14,869 nucleotides of DNA from assembly GCA_035567015.1 (NCBI GenBank), contig DATMPQ010000130.1:1-14869 (forward strand). Direction: 5' to 3'. Below, one piece after another: positions 6,265 through 13,186 of this stretch. Position numbers and translations under genes: made by a program. The notes under the pieces are model-generated. The model had not been told where the DNA came from. It did no database searches and saw only the letters and a list, made by a program, of their open reading frames with translations. Numbering within the stretch: position 1 is the first letter of the stretch; the number at the start of each line of letters is the position of its first letter. Source of the stretch: AV133 sp035567015. Its GTDB lineage: Bacteria; Verrucomicrobiota; Verrucomicrobiia; Chthoniobacterales; UBA10450.

Positions 6265-6855
6265 ATGATTGGCACTGGCATACTCAAGGGAATGGCCGTC
6301 ACGGCACGGAACCTTGTCGGAAGTTATTTCGAGAAGGATCGCCTGATCACGGTGCAGTATCCGGAGGAGCGCACTCCGCTCGCCGAGAACTATCGCAACT
6401 TTCCGTTCCTGATTTATGACACCGATGATCCGGAGGCCGGATTGCGCTGCGTGGCGTGCAAGATTTGCGAGAAAGAATGCCCGCCGCAATGCATCTACAT
6501 TATTAAGAGCGAAGACAAGAAGCCCGATTACATGGGCAAGCCGCAGTTTTATCCGGCGGTGTTCGACATTGATATTTCCGTCTGCATGAGCTGCCAGATC
6601 TGCGTCGAAGTCTGTCCGTTCGAAGCGATCAAGATGGACAAGGTATTCGAACTGAGCACGCGCGAACGATTCGATGCTTTGCTTCTACGCAAGGAGGATC
6701 TCTCGAAGTCGAACACTTACTATCAACGCATTTGCCCGACCGATGCGAAGGAGGTTGACGCAAAATTGGCCGAAGCGGCGGCCGCTGCCGCAGCAAAGAA
6801 AAAATCGGCGGCGACTCCAACTGCGCCGGCCGGGCCGCCAGTTTCAAGCGGGTAG
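6265..6855 (+). CDS. nuoI: NADH-quinone oxidoreductase subunit I
   Basis: Complex I subunit (TYKY homologue) that carries clusters N6a and N6b and passes electrons to N2 in NuoB. The 196-residue product has two 8Fe-ferredoxin motifs: Cys62, 65, 68 and 72 (CVACKICEKECP) and Cys107, 110, 113 and 117 (CMSCQICVEVCP). The N-terminal amphipathic part (GILKGMAVTARNLVGSYF) is the typical membrane-surface anchor. The C-terminal 30 residues form an Ala/Lys tail then a Pro/Ala/Ser tail, probably disordered. It stands alone, 1.5 kb beyond nuoD and 4.9 kb from nuoH, with opposite-strand genes on both sides, so it likely has its own promoter. No clear Shine-Dalgarno precedes the ATG. Confidence 0.96.
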   Translation: MIGTGILKGMAVTARNLVGSYFEKDRLITVQYPEERTPLAENYRNFPFLIYDTDDPEAGLRCVACKICEKECPPQCIYIIKSEDKKPDYMGKPQFYPAVFDIDISVCMSCQICVEVCPFEAIKMDKVFELSTRERFDALLLRKEDLSKSNTYYQRICPTDAKEVDAKLAEAAAAAAAKKKSAATPTAPAGPPVSSG

Positions 6856-6913
6856 GTTCGAGCGACGGTCACAGATCGCCGCTAAAAAAAATCGGCGGAA
6901 ATTGTCGATCAGG

Positions 6914-6927
6914 TTATTGCGCAATAA
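6914..6927. other. Perfect 14-bp palindrome between convergent genes
   Basis: TTATTGCGCAATAA is a perfect palindrome in the 90-bp convergent gap between nuoI and the methyltransferase gene. It could be a dimeric protein binding site or the tip of a weak hairpin. There is no loop, so it is not a conventional terminator. A single copy is seen, so chance cannot be excluded. Confidence 0.3.
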
Positions 6928-6945
6928 GAGGGCAATCGGACAAGC

Positions 6946-8097
6946 TCAAAGGCCAAGCATAGCGCCGGCATCGCGCGCGAATTTGAGGCCTGCGAGTGGT
7001 GTGGTGACATCCTTCGCGAGCGCGAGCAGTTGGAAAGCGCGACCGAGTATTTCTGGATGCAAAAGTGTTTGCAGCGCGCGCTTCGTTTTTAAATCGGCGT
7101 TCCCGGGAAGCTGGTCACGAAGCAGCTCGGAGATTATTCCTGTGATGAAGTGGTGTTGATCCGTGAAACCGCTGATGCTGAGCCCGTGCTTCTGCGCTCG
7201 CTCGGCGAGGCTTGTCCAATCGATATGTGCCGTGATGTCGGCGTGACCGATCTCGTGAAACGGTGAAGCGAACAGGCGGTGCTGCGCCCGGCATTGCAAT
7301 GTGCCGTTAGTCCGATACGGCGCGTAAAATTCGTCGCCGCGAAATCCGTAGTCGACCACCAGCACATAACCACGCTCCAATTTTGTGGCGAGATTCGCGA
7401 TCCAGTTGAGCACAGCGAGGTTGACTTCGGTTTCGTAGCCGGCAGCTCGCGAAGGCAGCTTCGTGATGAACGCTCGCAGAGCCGGATCGACAATCGGTTG
7501 CGCGACAAATGCAAAGTCCTCGCCATCCAGCGCAACAAATTTTTCGTTCCATTGCGATCCAGCGGTGGCGTGGGCCACAGGCCCGCGGCTACAGATCAAA
7601 TGCACCGGCATGGCATCGAGCAGTTCGTTGGAAAAATGAACGCCGGTAAAGGGTTCGAGCGCATCGATGGAATCGCGCCATTCGATTTTGCCTTCATATT
7701 CCGCGAGCGTTTGCGATTGACGGTCTTGCAAGATGGGAAACGGTTCGACGATTCGATACCGCAAAGCGGCGAAAAATTCGGGCCAGCGTTTACGCGCAAA
7801 GCCGAGCACGTCGCGCGCAAAGTCGCCGTGATCAGCGCCCTGTTCGACGATGACGAAGTTATCGGTTTGGTCGAGCCGCTCCCACATTTGCGCGAATTGG
7901 GCGGCCAGCAATTGCCCAAAGAGCGGACCGACGCTTACGCTCGTGAAATAATCTCCGTGGCGACCAATTGATGCTCGACCGCTCGAATAGTATCCATGCT
8001 CGGGATGATAAAGGGCCTGCTGCATGAACCAGGCAAATGATTGCGGGCCGCGTGCTCGAATCGTATCGCTAATAAATTGGGCGAGTTCAGTCTGCAA
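6946..8097 (-). CDS. NDUFAF7/MidA family SAM-dependent methyltransferase (DUF185, COG1565)
   Basis: Product of 383 residues, close to the usual family length. Family landmarks in order: QQALYHPEHGYY (residues 26-37), GDYFTSVSVGPLFG (48-61), a SAM-loop region VIVEQGADHGDFARDVL (82-98), FSNELLDAMPVH (155-166), VVDYGF, a GTLQC/AQHR segment and DITAHIDWTSL. The human member NDUFAF7 dimethylates an arginine of the NuoD homologue and is needed for complex I assembly. Bacterial members are mostly uncharacterised. The loop reads GADHG where the human protein has GPGRG, so SAM binding may differ. The start appears to be TTG at 8097, directly after an in-frame TGA; the conserved N-terminus needs nearly all of this frame. 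A heptamer repeat (8104-8191) lies just upstream. It converges on nuoI. Confidence 0.88.
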   Translation of the reverse strand: MQTELAQFISDTIRARGPQSFAWFMQQALYHPEHGYYSSGRASIGRHGDYFTSVSVGPLFGQLLAAQFAQMWERLDQTDNFVIVEQGADHGDFARDVLGFARKRWPEFFAALRYRIVEPFPILQDRQSQTLAEYEGKIEWRDSIDALEPFTGVHFSNELLDAMPVHLICSRGPVAHATAGSQWNEKFVALDGEDFAFVAQPIVDPALRAFITKLPSRAAGYETEVNLAVLNWIANLATKLERGYVLVVDYGFRGDEFYAPYRTNGTLQCRAQHRLFASPFHEIGHADITAHIDWTSLAERAQKHGLSISGFTDQHHFITGIISELLRDQLPGNADLKTKRALQTLLHPEILGRAFQLLALAKDVTTPLAGLKFARDAGAMLGL

Positions 8098-8103
8098 TCA
8101 GAA

Positions 8104-8191
8104 AACGTCCAACGTCCAACGTCCAACGTCCAATGAACGGAAAATGCAGCGGTTTGAATTCGACGTTGGATGTTGAGCGTTGAGCGTTTGC
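8104..8191. repeat. 7-bp tandem repeat with inverted arms (AACGTCC type), copy 1
   Basis: Left arm: four perfect AACGTCC heptamers (8104-8131) plus AATGAAC. Right arm at 8162-8191 is the inverse theme: CGTTGGA, TGTTGAG, CGTTGAG, CGTTTGC. A 23-bp spacer separates them, so the element can fold into a long imperfect hairpin. It fills the first half of the divergent gap between the methyltransferase gene and the PBP gene. An open frame runs from an ATG inside the right arm (8170) into the PBP but is not thought to be the true start. Confidence 0.75.
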
Positions 8192-8289
8192 TTTCGTCTT
8201 CTTCGACTTGGATTTTGATTGGACTTGCACCTAAGTTTCGCGACCGATTCCTTTCGTCCCACCGCTTGAGAACGCCAATTACACACCTC
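8192..8289 (+). promoter_or_regulatory. Upstream region of the PBP gene
   Basis: These 98 bp lie between the repeat and the preferred PBP start. The stretch is open in the PBP frame but encodes no recognisable domain, so it more likely carries the promoter and leader. No convincing -35/-10 pair is seen. Confidence 0.3.
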
Positions 8290-10815
8290 ATGCCGCCGCC
8301 GGGTTACCGTTTCCGGCGGCCGTGGTACGCCAGGCCGCAATTCTGCGTCCCGGCCGCCATTGTTGCGCTGCTGATCAGCGGCTTCGCGATTTACCTTTCG
8401 ATCCTGGCCTCTCATCTCAAAAGCGAGGCTGCGACCTTCGACCTGAGCAAGCTCGAACAAATGGAATCGGCCAGCGTAATTCTCGATCGAAACGGCAAAA
8501 TCTTCGGCCAAATCTACGTCGAGAATCGGGAGACGGTGCCGTACGACCAGTTGCCGCGCGATTTGGTCAACGCGGTCGTGGCGGTCGAAGACGCGAAATT
8601 TTATCAACACGGCGGCTACGATTTGTTCGGGATCACACGTGCGGCCTTGAAAAATTTCGCGGCTGGCCACGTCCGGCAAGGCGCGAGCACAATCACGCAG
8701 CAACTCGCGCGCAATAGCTTTTCGCTCAAGGAGAAAACATTCCACCGCAAGTTGCTCGAAATTTTTCTGGCGCTCCGAATTGAAGAGACCTTTGGCAAAC
8801 AGAAAATCATGGAGCTCTATTTGAACCGGATTTATTTCGGCGGCGGGCTTTATGGAGCGGAAGCCGCGGCGCGCGGTTACTTCGGCAAACCAGCGCGTGA
8901 AATGTCGCTGGCCGAATGCGCCACGCTCGCCGGTTTGGTTAAGAGTCCAAATAAATTATCGCCCTGGACCGATCGGGCCGCAGCACGTGAGGCGCGCAAT
9001 TACGCGCTCAATCGCATGCGCGATCTTGATTTCATCAACCACGAACGCTGGGCCAGCGCCCAAGCGGAAGACCTCGTCATCGGGAGCCGGCAAAATGCCC
9101 AGGGTCAAACTTACGCGGTCGATTACATCCGCCAGCAAGTGATCGCCGCGGTTGGATGGGACCGCGCCATGAACGAAGGGTTTCGCATTCACACCACCAT
9201 CGATGCCGATTTGCAAAAGGTGGCGGAAGAATCGTTGCGCAAAAATCTCGAGCAGACCGAGCAGCATCCCGGTTACAATCACCCGACCTACGCCGAGTAT
9301 GCGGCGAATTTCCGCAAAGCGAAAGCGAACGGTACGATGTCGAGCCAACCGGCGCCGGAGTATCTTCAAGGAGCGGTGATCGGGCTCGACAATGAAACCG
9401 GGGGCATTCTTGTCCTCGTGGGCGGCCGCGATTTTGAGCACAACCAGTACGATCGCGCGCTGCAAGCCAGGCGTCCGGTTGGAACTGCTATCTTGCCGTT
9501 TGTTTACGCGGCTGCGTTTGAAAAAGGAATGTTCCCAGGATCGGTCGTGGAAGATTCGCCACTCGACAATCGCGCGGTCATGATCGGTGGCACAACTGGG
9601 ATTCTTGGCGAATGGGGTCCGGAAAGCGCGGAGAACCGTTACGAAGGTGCAATGACGGCGCGGCAGGCGCTGGCGAAGTCGAAAGGTGGCGCAACCGTTC
9701 GCATCGGAATGGACACTGGCGTCGATCAGGTCTTGCAACTTTGTCGCGCGGCGGGCATTCGTTCTTCGCTGCGTCCGTATCCGGCGACATTTCTCGGCAG
9801 CAGCGAAATCACGCTCGCCGAGCTCGCGCTCGCTTACACGATATTTCCAAACGGAGGCTGGCGACCAAACGCGCCCCACATTTTGGAGCGCATCGAAGAA
9901 AAGGACGGCACGGTCTGGCACGCACAACGGGAGCCCGGCAACCGGCAAAACGTCATCAAACCGGAGACAGCTTATGAGGTCCATTCTTGCCTGGTCGACG
10001 CGCTTGAGTCCGGAACGGGAAAGGCTGCGCGCGCGCAATACGGCTTGAAAAAAATGCCGGCGGCGGGCAAGACCGGTACCGCCTACGACTTCACCGATGC
10101 GCTTTTTGCCGGTTACGACAGCAATTTTACCTGCGCGGTTTGGGCCGGCTTCGACAAGCCGCAAAAGATTTATCGCGGTGCGTTCGGTCATGAGCTCGCG
10201 ATGCCGGTTTGGACCGACATCATGAACGCGGCGGCCGAGCATTATCCGCCGCGAGAAATCAAACAGCCGGCCAGTTTAAAGAAGGTGGAGATTTGTTCGA
10301 GGTCAGGTCTACTCGCCACCGACAAGTGTTACGACGCCGTGAAAACCGCGACCGGCGATCTTGTTCAGCGACGCACGACTTACATGGAAATTGGCTCCGC
10401 GGCACAGTTGCCCACCGAACCTTGCAACGTTCATGGCGAACCGCGCACTCGGCTCGTCCGCGAACTTCCATCCGAAGGAGAATTGCCGCGCGCAGAACTT
10501 GCGGTCGATCTGAGCCAAATCACACCGGTCGTCGTGAGTAATCCCACGTTGCTGGCGGAGAAGGATCCTTACAACTCCGTAAAGCCAAGCGCGAAACCGC
10601 AGCCGGAGCCGGAAAAAGAGGCGGCGGAAAAGCAGAAGATCGATGATCAAACGCCAGAGCCCGCCGTGCCGATTAGGAAAGCGATCCCGGTCGAGCCGCA
10701 AGAAGAAAAACCGGTCGAAATCCGCCGGGCGGAACCAGTTGGTCCATTGGATGAGGTGCCGGATGACTCGCTTTTAAAAGCCGAGACGCCGCCCCCGACG
10801 GATCTGGGCGACTAA
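8290..10815 (+). CDS. Class A penicillin-binding protein (PBP1A type) with a degenerate transpeptidase site
   Basis: Product of 841 residues from ATG 8290. One membrane anchor (about 20-40) is followed by a GT51 glycan-polymerising domain with the catalytic Glu100 in VEDAKFYQHGGYD, RQGASTITQQLARN and LYLNRIYFGGG. These look intact. The transpeptidase domain aligns well (QGAVIGLDNETGGILVLVGG), but the SxxK box, normally PGSxFKPF, reads VGTAILPF (Thr399, Leu402), and the SxN box reads Ser464-Lys-Gly. KTGT at 594-597 is kept. Cross-linking activity and penicillin acylation are therefore unlikely, while glycan strand synthesis in the periplasm is expected. The C-terminal 130 residues are Pro/Glu/Lys-rich and probably disordered. 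An in-frame ATG at 8170 lies inside a repeat and is rejected as start. A glycosyltransferase-like gene follows after 3 bp. Confidence 0.94.
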   Translation: MPPPGYRFRRPWYARPQFCVPAAIVALLISGFAIYLSILASHLKSEAATFDLSKLEQMESASVILDRNGKIFGQIYVENRETVPYDQLPRDLVNAVVAVEDAKFYQHGGYDLFGITRAALKNFAAGHVRQGASTITQQLARNSFSLKEKTFHRKLLEIFLALRIEETFGKQKIMELYLNRIYFGGGLYGAEAAARGYFGKPAREMSLAECATLAGLVKSPNKLSPWTDRAAAREARNYALNRMRDLDFINHERWASAQAEDLVIGSRQNAQGQTYAVDYIRQQVIAAVGWDRAMNEGFRIHTTIDADLQKVAEESLRKNLEQTEQHPGYNHPTYAEYAANFRKAKANGTMSSQPAPEYLQGAVIGLDNETGGILVLVGGRDFEHNQYDRALQARRPVGTAILPFVYAAAFEKGMFPGSVVEDSPLDNRAVMIGGTTGILGEWGPESAENRYEGAMTARQALAKSKGGATVRIGMDTGVDQVLQLCRAAGIRSSLRPYPATFLGSSEITLAELALAYTIFPNGGWRPNAPHILERIEEKDGTVWHAQREPGNRQNVIKPETAYEVHSCLVDALESGTGKAARAQYGLKKMPAAGKTGTAYDFTDALFAGYDSNFTCAVWAGFDKPQKIYRGAFGHELAMPVWTDIMNAAAEHYPPREIKQPASLKKVEICSRSGLLATDKCYDAVKTATGDLVQRRTTYMEIGSAAQLPTEPCNVHGEPRTRLVRELPSEGELPRAELAVDLSQITPVVVSNPTLLAEKDPYNSVKPSAKPQPEPEKEAAEKQKIDDQTPEPAVPIRKAIPVEPQEEKPVEIRRAEPVGPLDEVPDDSLLKAETPPPTDLGD

Positions 10816-10818
10816 GCA

Positions 10819-11865
10819 ATGGCGTCGCATGGCGCAGACGACTTTCGCTTGACCGTTCTCAATCCGGGCGGTCGCGACCCGGAACAACATTTTCGCGACA
10901 CTGCTGGCCCGGCCGCACAAGTGCACCCGCCGGTCAATTTTCACGGTTACGCTGCTTGCACGCGCGGATTTTTTCATCACGACACCCGGCGTGCGATCGT
11001 CGAAGCAACGCCGGTTTTGCTCCTGTTACGTGGCGATCTTCGAACTTCCGAGCGCGCATTGAGTGAGCTCAAAAAACGCGGGCGGACCGTCGCTGTTTCC
11101 CTAAAGGAGACCGGTTTGCATCAGATCGCACAACAGTTGTGCGATCGAGCAAAGTTATCGCGCTTCATGAAGATTGTCGCACGAGCCGATGGCTGCATCG
11201 CGACGACTCCGGAAGCTGCGGAAATCTATCAGCGTTCGCGCTGGAAACGCGATCCTGCCACGTCCGCATTTATTCCCACGCCTTACCCGCTCGAAGATCG
11301 ACAGTGGAATTTTTCCGTACCGCACAACGAACAATCGGGAGTTTTTCTCGGCACCCGCGAATGGGACGTGCCGTCGCGCAATCATTTCGCGGCCTTGCTG
11401 GTGGGGCGGCAGCTTTGCGAGGCGACAGAAGAGCCGGTTACGGTCGTTAATCTGGATGGGCACCGAGCCGGGCGATTGCTTTCTGAATTAAGATTTCCCG
11501 ATGGAAAATTGCGCGTGATCGAGAAACGAAAGCCGTACGTGGATTATTTGCGCGAGATCGCGAGGCATAAAATCGTTCTGCAACTGGATCGCAGCCGCGT
11601 GCCGGGGCAGGTCGCGGGTGACGCGCTTCTTTGCCGGACGGCTTGCGTGGGCGGAGATGGCGCGATTGAACGAATCGCGTTTCCGCAAAGCTGCGGCGCT
11701 GGGCGCACGATCGACGAAATCGCTTCCGTCGCCCTCGAGTTGTTGAGCAATGTCAGTTCCCGTGTCGCGCTTGTCGCCGAATCGCAACGGCGCGCCTTGG
11801 AGCAGCTTTCTTTTCAAGCCGCGCGAAAGCAATTGGCGATCTTCTTCGCGCGTATCGGAACATAG
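10819..11865 (+). CDS. Probable GT-B fold glycosyltransferase, family uncertain
   Basis: Product of 348 residues, no signal peptide or membrane segment, so cytoplasmic. The ATG is 3 bp after the PBP stop, so the two are very likely cotranscribed. I do not recognise a named family. The layout suggests two Rossmann-like halves: VARADGCIATTPEAAEIY at about 120-137 resembles the end of the first half of GT-B enzymes, a linker TPYPLE follows, and the second half starts with SGVFLGTREW. A later stretch (DYLREIARHKIVLQLDRS, then AGDALLCRTACVGGDGAIE) resembles the nucleotide-sugar-binding end of GT-B proteins, where a glycine/acidic motif is usual. The canonical EX7E pair is not obvious, so the donor and even activity are unproven. 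A role in envelope glycans is inferred from context. Confidence 0.6.
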   Translation: MASHGADDFRLTVLNPGGRDPEQHFRDTAGPAAQVHPPVNFHGYAACTRGFFHHDTRRAIVEATPVLLLLRGDLRTSERALSELKKRGRTVAVSLKETGLHQIAQQLCDRAKLSRFMKIVARADGCIATTPEAAEIYQRSRWKRDPATSAFIPTPYPLEDRQWNFSVPHNEQSGVFLGTREWDVPSRNHFAALLVGRQLCEATEEPVTVVNLDGHRAGRLLSELRFPDGKLRVIEKRKPYVDYLREIARHKIVLQLDRSRVPGQVAGDALLCRTACVGGDGAIERIAFPQSCGAGRTIDEIASVALELLSNVSSRVALVAESQRRALEQLSFQAARKQLAIFFARIGT

Positions 11866-11887
11866 ACTCCTCTCCAGTTCCGCCCTG

Positions 11888-11933
11888 GCGGAGTTGCACT
11901 CCGCTCAGTCTGAAACATCGGGCAGAATGCCCG
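11888..11933. terminator. Pair of perfect hairpins between convergent genes
   Basis: Two perfect stem-loops lie in the 89-bp gap between the convergent glycosyltransferase genes. The first is GCGGAGT-TGC-ACTCCGC (11888-11904, 7-bp stem, 3-nt loop) and the second CGGGCA-GAA-TGCCCG (11919-11933, 6-bp stem, 3-nt loop). Position suggests a bidirectional transcription end. Neither is followed by a clear T-run, so they are not classical intrinsic terminators. They could instead be a REP-like palindromic element. Confidence 0.45.
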
Positions 11934-11954
11934 TTGGGCACACAGGCTAAAAGC

Positions 11955-13148
11955 TTATGTTTGGGCCGACGACGCAGCTATCGCTTTCAAGTAAATCTCT
12001 TCCAATCTGCGCGCTTGCACGCGCCGGTCGAACTTTTCCGCGACCACTTCGGCCCCGCAACGCGCCATGCGTGAGAGAAGATGCCGATCTTGCGATGCCT
12101 CGAGCAAGGAGCGCGTCAACGCTTTGTGATCCCGCTCGCGAACCAGAACCCCGCTCACGCCATTCTCGATCGCTTCGGGAATCCCGCCATGCTGCGTGGC
12201 AAAAACGGGCAACCCGCTCGCCATCGCTTCCAGCATTGAATTTGGAATGCCCTCCTGGTTTCCATCACGACCAGTTTCGCTCGGGTGCAGGAAAATATGC
12301 GACGCATAAAAAATCTCTCGTAATTTTTCCTGTGAAATAAATCCGGTGAACGAAACGCGATCGTTGATCTTGAGTTCGCGCGCCAACTCCTGAAGTTCCG
12401 CGAGCAACGGTCCGTCTCCGGAGATTGTCAATCTCGATCCAGGATAGCGCGCCGCGAAACCAGCAAAGGCACGCAGGCTCGTGGGCAGCCCTTTTTTCTC
12501 GATCAAACGGCAGGCTTGCACGAATTGCCACTCGCCGTTTTGCGGGAAATTGCGTTCGCGAAATGGAAATTCATCGAGCGGGATTCCCGTGCGCGTGATG
12601 TCGATCTTGTTTTCGTCGCAGCCAAGATCGACAACTGCGCGTCGCGCCGATTCGGAGCGAACCAGCACGCGCTTGACGGCATCGAGCATTTCCTTGGTCG
12701 CCTTGCGATAGGCGGGCTTGTCCATGTCCACCAAAACGTCCGCGCCGTGAAAGGAAACAATTGATGGCTTTTGCCAGGCGCGGACCAGCGGGAGCAGATG
12801 GACCGCGATGTGGCCAAAGAAAATGTGGAGCAGTCGCGCATCGGTCTTTCTCAAGATTCGCAGCAGCGATTCGAGCTCCATTCGCGAAATCTGCCAGGGC
12901 ATACCTCGTAGTTGCCGAAACCAAAATCGACGCAGGAAATGCGTCGGTGGTTTGCCGACGACATAGACTGGTTCCAATGGAAAGCGATCAACGCCTTCGC
13001 GTTTTTGCGCGATCACTATTGGCCGGCATCGCTCCAGGGCAGTGATTTGCCGGTAGATGTGGAGCATCTCCGGTTTTAGAAATGTCGCGCAGTAAAACGC
13101 GACCGCGGGAGAAGAAGAAACGCTCAACGCCCAACGTTCAACGTTCAA
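11955..13148 (-). CDS. Family 4 glycosyltransferase (GT-B, retaining)
   Basis: Product of up to 397 residues, typical of GT4 enzymes that transfer sugars from nucleotide donors onto lipid-linked or polysaccharide acceptors in the cytoplasm. The N-terminal half begins with the strand VAFYCATFLKPEMLHIYRQ and carries SFHGADVLVDM. The C-terminal half shows ACRLIEKKGLPTSLRAF, LTISGDGPLLAEL and the donor-site block HPSETGRDGNQEGIPNSMLE, whose final EGIPNSMLE is the EX7E motif, then ASGLPVFATQHGGIPEAI. The pattern is like colanic-acid-type glycosyltransferases. The start is uncertain: no ATG precedes the first beta-strand, so TTG at 13148 or 13127 is needed, both inside a heptamer repeat. ATG at 13067 would delete the first strand. 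A small exported protein gene lies 38 bp upstream on the same strand. Confidence 0.9.
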   Translation of the reverse strand: MNVERWALSVSSSPAVAFYCATFLKPEMLHIYRQITALERCRPIVIAQKREGVDRFPLEPVYVVGKPPTHFLRRFWFRQLRGMPWQISRMELESLLRILRKTDARLLHIFFGHIAVHLLPLVRAWQKPSIVSFHGADVLVDMDKPAYRKATKEMLDAVKRVLVRSESARRAVVDLGCDENKIDITRTGIPLDEFPFRERNFPQNGEWQFVQACRLIEKKGLPTSLRAFAGFAARYPGSRLTISGDGPLLAELQELARELKINDRVSFTGFISQEKLREIFYASHIFLHPSETGRDGNQEGIPNSMLEAMASGLPVFATQHGGIPEAIENGVSGVLVRERDHKALTRSLLEASQDRHLLSRMARCGAEVVAEKFDRRVQARRLEEIYLKAIAASSAQT

Positions 13149-13167
13149 CGCCGAACGTTCAATTCAA
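13119..13167. repeat. 7-bp tandem repeat (AACGTTC type), copy 2
   Basis: Seven heptamers in register: AACGCTC, AACGCCC, AACGTTC, AACGTTC, AACGCCG, AACGTTC, AATTCAA. A more degenerate continuation runs toward 13187, the stop of the small exported protein gene. The unit matches the AACGTCC array at 8104. The array spans the gap to the glycosyltransferase gene and encodes the first residues of its longest reading frame. Unlike the 8104 element I see no clear inverted arm. Confidence 0.75.
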
Positions 13168-13186
13168 AGATCAAACCTCGAACTTC

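Noticed and set aside
6877..6897. Hairpin CGCCG...CGGCG as nuoI terminator
   Set aside because: The stem is only 5 bp with an 11-nt A-rich loop and no T-run after it on the plus strand; too weak to call.
8104..8191. CRISPR array
   Set aside because: Units are 7 bp in direct contact with no spacers of constant length, and no cas gene is present.
8170..8289. 40-residue N-terminal extension of the PBP from an upstream ATG
   Set aside because: The ATG lies inside the heptamer repeat, and the added peptide is repeat-encoded or Ser-rich without family similarity. ATG 8290 directly precedes the cytoplasmic tail and membrane anchor.
8956..10242. 428-codon open frame on the minus strand
   Set aside because: It lies entirely antisense to the PBP gene, has arginine-rich composition typical of a shadow frame in GC-rich DNA, and shows no recognisable domain.
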